Source of the DNA: Syntrophomonas sp. | GTDB taxonomy: Bacteria; Bacillota; Syntrophomonadia; Syntrophomonadales; Syntrophomonadaceae | Direction of reading: 5' to 3' | Assembly: GCA_028693695.1 (NCBI GenBank) | Contig: JAQUUV010000075.1 | Span: forward strand, 1-8,765 | Length of the DNA: 8,765 nt | In this document: in pieces, positions 6,540 through 8,765 of the stretch | How positions within the stretch are numbered: position 1 is the stretch's first letter | How the letters are laid out: each line of letters begins with the position of its first letter | Program-made: the position numbers and the translations under genes | The notes under the pieces: model-generated | Seen by the model: only the letters and a program-made list of their open reading frames with translations | Told to the model about the DNA's origin: nothing | Database searches by the model: none

Positions 6540-6588
6540 AAAAAAGCATTATTAGGCTGATGAACAGATTAGTCAACAGCCTAATAAT
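6540..6588 (-). terminator. Intrinsic terminator of the AmmeMemoRadiSam operon
   Basis: On the minus strand ATTATTAGGCTG (6588-6577) and CAGCCTAATAAT (6559-6548) form a perfect 12-bp stem with a 17-base loop, followed after GC by six T (6545-6540). Inside the loop a further TGA/TCA pairing is possible past one A-A mismatch. It lies 133 bases after the radical SAM stop and is the only terminator-like structure I see there. The 6589-6721 stretch between has no gene or structure I can support. The stem is AT-rich at its base, so termination may be incomplete. Confidence 0.82.
6548..6576 (-). promoter_or_regulatory. Promoter of the lipoprotein gene, embedded in the terminator hairpin
   Basis: On the minus strand TTGACT (6576-6571, 5 of 6) is followed after exactly 17 bases by AATAAT (6553-6548, 5 of 6). 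The -35 box is in the loop of the upstream operon's terminator and the -10 box is in its descending arm. Transcription would start near 6541, giving a leader of about 32 bases that contains the GAGAGGG ribosome binding site. Confidence 0.6.
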
Positions 6589-6721
6589 ATACTAAAATGA
6601 GTTTATTATTCCATATAATTGTTGTATAACTTGTTCACCCCTGAAGCTTCGTCATAAACGCTCAATTGGTGAGATACTGAAGTCGGAAGGACTGAAATAA
6701 TAAGATCAGATTTAGTTATGC

Positions 6722-7723
6722 CTAAATACCTTTTATGTATGTCGGCTTAACCTGGCAGGAACTACACATTTCGTCCTCCATGCCTCTGAGCTGGACATGG
6801 TAAGCATTTCTCTGGATTAGCAGGTTCCCACAATGACGACAATAAGTATTGTTCTCCTCCCCCGGCAGGTTGCCTGTATAAACAAAATTCAGGTACTCCC
6901 TGGCAATCTCTTGGGCTCGTATCATGGTTGCCTCCGGAGTTGGGGGTAGGTTTAACTTGTAGGCTGGGTGATACCTGGATAAGTGCAGAACGATATTGGG
7001 GTCAAGAGAAGCCAGCCAGCGTGACAATTCTCTTATTTCTGGTTCTCCATCGTTTTTGCCAGGAATGAGCAAAGTCGTAATTTCTACGTGCATTTTGCCT
7101 ATCACGTTTTCTACCGTTTCTTTAACCGCTTGTAGCTTGCCCTGGCAAAGCTCGGGATAGAACTGCGCATTAAATGCCTTTACATCGATGTTACAGGCGT
7201 CTATATAGGGCAATAGCCTTTCCAGCGGCTCTTTTTCCACATAGCCGTTGGTTACCAGTACGCTTTTCAGCCCCTGTTCCTTAAGCCGGGGGGCGACAGC
7301 CAATATATATTCGTACCAGATGGATGGTTCATTATAAGTAAAAGCCAGACCGATAGAACCATCTTCACAGCTATTGCGGGTCAATTCCACCAGGCTTTCG
7401 GGTTCCAGGTAATGGGTGGGGGGATTACCATGGGCGACCCCATAATTCTGGCAAAAAGAACAAGCTAGGTTACAACCAAAACTGCCTGCGGATAGGATAC
7501 AAGAACCTGGATAGAAATGAAACAGAGGCTTCTTTTCTATGGGATCTAAGGCCAGCGACGAGATTTCGCCATAATTGGAAGTAAACAGCACTCCAGCGCG
7601 GTTGCTTCTCACCCTACATAGCCCTACCTGCCCATCTTTCAGCTTGCAGTGCTGGGGACAGAGTACGCAACGCACCACTCCTTTATCCATTTTTTCATAA
7701 TACATGGCCTCAATCTCTGCCAT
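6722..7723 (-). CDS. amrS: AmmeMemoRadiSam system radical SAM enzyme
   Basis: This 333-residue radical SAM protein resembles pyruvate formate-lyase activases. The [4Fe-4S] cluster motif CNLACSFC places cysteines at 84, 88 and 91. An N-terminal Cys-rich segment (Cys19, 22, 26 and 36, in RCVLCPQHCK...GLC) and a C-terminal pair of CxxC motifs (295/298 and 320/323) could hold extra metal, as in the AmmeMemoRadiSam_S family (TIGR04337). Other matches are GEISSLALDPIEKKPLFHFYPG (residues 52-73), GLAFTYNEP (SAM-binding region) and NIDVKAF. ATG 7723 is chosen because AGGAGG sits 7 bases upstream; an in-frame GTG at 7780 would translate into a repeat copy. It follows the MEMO/AMMECR1 fusion gene on the same strand after 230 bases. 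The three domains always travel together, but the substrate and product are unknown to me. Confidence 0.95.
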   Translation of the reverse strand: MAEIEAMYYEKMDKGVVRCVLCPQHCKLKDGQVGLCRVRSNRAGVLFTSNYGEISSLALDPIEKKPLFHFYPGSCILSAGSFGCNLACSFCQNYGVAHGNPPTHYLEPESLVELTRNSCEDGSIGLAFTYNEPSIWYEYILAVAPRLKEQGLKSVLVTNGYVEKEPLERLLPYIDACNIDVKAFNAQFYPELCQGKLQAVKETVENVIGKMHVEITTLLIPGKNDGEPEIRELSRWLASLDPNIVLHLSRYHPAYKLNLPPTPEATMIRAQEIAREYLNFVYTGNLPGEENNTYCRHCGNLLIQRNAYHVQLRGMEDEMCSSCQVKPTYIKGI

Positions 7724-7730
7724 CGCCTGA

Positions 7731-7736
7731 CCTCCT
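7731..7736 (-). promoter_or_regulatory. Ribosome binding site that fixes the amrS start at ATG 7723
   Basis: On the minus strand a full AGGAGG lies 7 bases before ATG 7723. The GTG at 7780 has no such site and falls in the repeat copy at 7761-7826. Confidence 0.85.
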
Positions 7737-7760
7737 GTTATTAGCATAGATGTATTACTC

Positions 7761-7826
7761 GGAGACGCCCGATGTTCCACCCTGCGGTTTCCAGCATTAA
7801 TGTTGCTGCGTAGCTGGTGTGTCCCC
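7761..7826. repeat. 66-base repeat, copy 1 (diverged)
   Basis: This copy matches the one at 7883-7948 at 60 of 66 positions, in the same orientation, and the last 25 positions are identical. Its right end is GGTGTGTCCCC; its left end is GGAGAC, where copy 2 has GGGGAC, so the terminal inverted pairing is damaged here. It lies 37 bases upstream of the amrS start. The size and the GGGGAC/GTCCCC ends recall REP or MITE-like non-autonomous elements of Firmicutes. No transposase gene is in the window. Confidence 0.85.
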
Positions 7827-7882
7827 GTATATTAGATTTCGCAACTGGTGTGGGGATGCTGTAGGGGGACATTCTCCCCTTC

Positions 7883-7948
7883 GGGGACGCCTGATGTTTC
7901 ACCCTGCGGGTTCCACCATTAAGGTTGCTGCGTAGCTGGTGTGTCCCC
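7883..7948. repeat. 66-base repeat, copy 2 (better-preserved ends)
   Basis: This copy has inverted ends GGGGAC (7883-7888) and GTCCCC (7943-7948) and an internal ACCC-TGC-GGGT hairpin (7901-7911). It ends 5 bases from the stop codon of the MEMO/AMMECR1 gene. The 56-base spacer between the copies holds an AGGGG/CCCCT hairpin (7863-7880) and GCAACTGGTGTG (7841-7852), which matches 10 of 12 bases of the repeat's right part and may be a remnant of a third copy. The message of the operon would carry both copies between the two genes. Confidence 0.85.
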
Positions 7949-7953
7949 CTTCC

Positions 7954-8765
7954 TTAGCTGAACCTTTTAACCTCAAAACGCTGTATGAGATATTTCTCGT
8001 TAGTGGAAATACCACCCTTTTGCAGGGCTATCTGCAGTTGCTGCTCTACCGTATCCACCCCTTCCAGATCTGGAAGAAGTAGTCCCCTCCTACCTCCGCT
8101 GCTCACGATGACCCCATAGCATTTAGGGTCAAGGTCTTCCTGCTTGCAGGGTTCGGGTTCAGCCAATATATCTACCGAATACACCAGTGTCTTCAATTCC
8201 CCTGACTCTACCGGAGGAAAACGCGGGTCTTCTAGTCCTGCGGCAAGCGCATTGTTTTTGATTTCTTCGGCCAGATTCTTGTAAACAGGTAGGAAGGTAC
8301 CGATGCACCCTCTCAGTTGGCCATGTTTTTTTATAGAAACAAAGGCTCCGGCCCGATCTTGCAACAAGGAATTCATCTCCTTGGGTAGATCCGGCTTCTT
8401 CCCACTTTTTATATAATTTTCTAGAGTCATTCTAGCCCATCTAACTGGAGGGGATTCAGCTGCGCGTCTGACTTCCACCAGCCCGGCCTGCTTAGCTTCC
8501 AGTTTTTCCAATATGCTCGGCCTCTGCTCCCCGGGGTGCAAACCAGCAGTTAGATACCCAACGCCGAACGGCCCCTCATAACTAAAAACCTTGGTCTGGA
8601 ACTCATAGCCATCCAGGGTACCCAGCATAATAGCAATAGAACAGTAACCACATTCCCCGGCATTCTTCCGCAAAGTCTCGGGTATATCCAATAATCCCTG
8701 CACATCATTTTGCATAAGCAGGTCTTTTACTGTCAGATCGAATGTTCTACCATCCGGATGAAAAT
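7954..8765 (-). CDS. amrA: AmmeMemoRadiSam fusion protein: MEMO (LigB-like) domain tail plus AMMECR1 domain, 5' end missing
   Basis: The frame is open from the right edge to TAA at 7954, giving 269 visible residues; the start lies outside. Visible residues 1 to about 95 are the end of a MEMO/class III extradiol dioxygenase-like domain (AmmeMemoRadiSam_B), with FHPDGRTFDLTVKDLL, AGECGYCSIAIMLGTL and SYEGPFGVGY. From about residue 107 the AMMECR1 domain (AmmeMemoRadiSam_A) follows, with its hallmark LRGCIGT at 150-156, LEDPRFPPV at 177-185, and GRRGLLLPD at 224-232. AMMECR1 ends normally at the C-terminus. An ATG at 8715 is internal to the MEMO domain and is not the start. The likely full length is about 450 residues, as in other fused clostridial versions. 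The protein is cytoplasmic, encoded upstream of amrS, and should act with it. Whether the MEMO part keeps its metal ligands cannot be seen here. Confidence 0.93.
   Translation of the reverse strand, partial: FHPDGRTFDLTVKDLLMQNDVQGLLDIPETLRKNAGECGYCSIAIMLGTLDGYEFQTKVFSYEGPFGVGYLTAGLHPGEQRPSILEKLEAKQAGLVEVRRAAESPPVRWARMTLENYIKSGKKPDLPKEMNSLLQDRAGAFVSIKKHGQLRGCIGTFLPVYKNLAEEIKNNALAAGLEDPRFPPVESGELKTLVYSVDILAEPEPCKQEDLDPKCYGVIVSSGGRRGLLLPDLEGVDTVEQQLQIALQKGGISTNEKYLIQRFEVKRFS

Noticed and set aside
7724..7780. Extended radical SAM N-terminus from GTG 7780
   Set aside because: The extra 19 codons would be read from a repeat copy, and the AGGAGG site points to ATG 7723.
7883..7948. Repeats as a CRISPR array or riboswitch
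   Set aside because: There are only two diverged 66-base units with one 56-base spacer and no cas gene, and the copies show no compensatory base changes; changes in copy 1 break pairings instead.
8713..8715. ATG 8715 as the start of a separate AMMECR1 protein
   Set aside because: The frame stays open to the window edge, and both sides of this ATG encode continuous MEMO-domain sequence, so the methionine is internal.

Overview
The window looks like chromosomal DNA of a moderately low-GC Firmicute, most likely a member of the Clostridia. The grounds are strong AGGAGG-type ribosome binding sites, GTG and TTG starts, hairpin-plus-U-tract terminators, and a MEMO/AMMECR1 fusion beside a radical SAM gene, an arrangement I associate with clostridial genomes. 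A syntrophomonad-like relative is a guess that the sequence alone cannot settle.

Bases 1-1687 (minus strand) hold a likely three-gene unit: a GTG-started HTH-WYL regulator, then a stand-alone GyrI-like ligand-binding protein, then a DUF3788 protein cut by the left window edge. Bases 1688-1948 are a divergent control region with candidate promoters on both strands and a 35-base imperfect dyad that could be a TetR operator. Bases 1949-5258 (plus strand) form a drug-efflux operon: a TetR repressor (true start TTG 1949), an EmrA/HlyD-type membrane fusion protein and a 14-helix DHA2 MFS transporter. It ends in a run of three hairpins, the last an 18-bp intrinsic terminator.

Bases 5544-6509 (minus strand, convergent with the efflux operon) encode a lipoprotein with a degenerate copper-amine-oxidase-N-like domain and a C-terminal half I do not recognise. 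This gene looks more AT-rich than its neighbours. Just upstream of it, one 12-bp hairpin is both the terminator of the preceding minus-strand operon and the site of the lipoprotein gene's best promoter.

Bases 6722-8765 (minus strand) carry the AmmeMemoRadiSam pair: the C-terminal part of a MEMO/AMMECR1 fusion, then the radical SAM enzyme. They are separated by 230 bases holding two 66-base copies (60/66 identical) of a repeat bounded by GGGGAC and GTCCCC.

The best candidate for something undescribed is the AmmeMemoRadiSam module, whose product is unknown to me. Next come the repeat pair inserted in it, the terminator that contains a promoter, and the orphan lipoprotein. I see no tRNA, rRNA, CRISPR array, transposase or phage gene.
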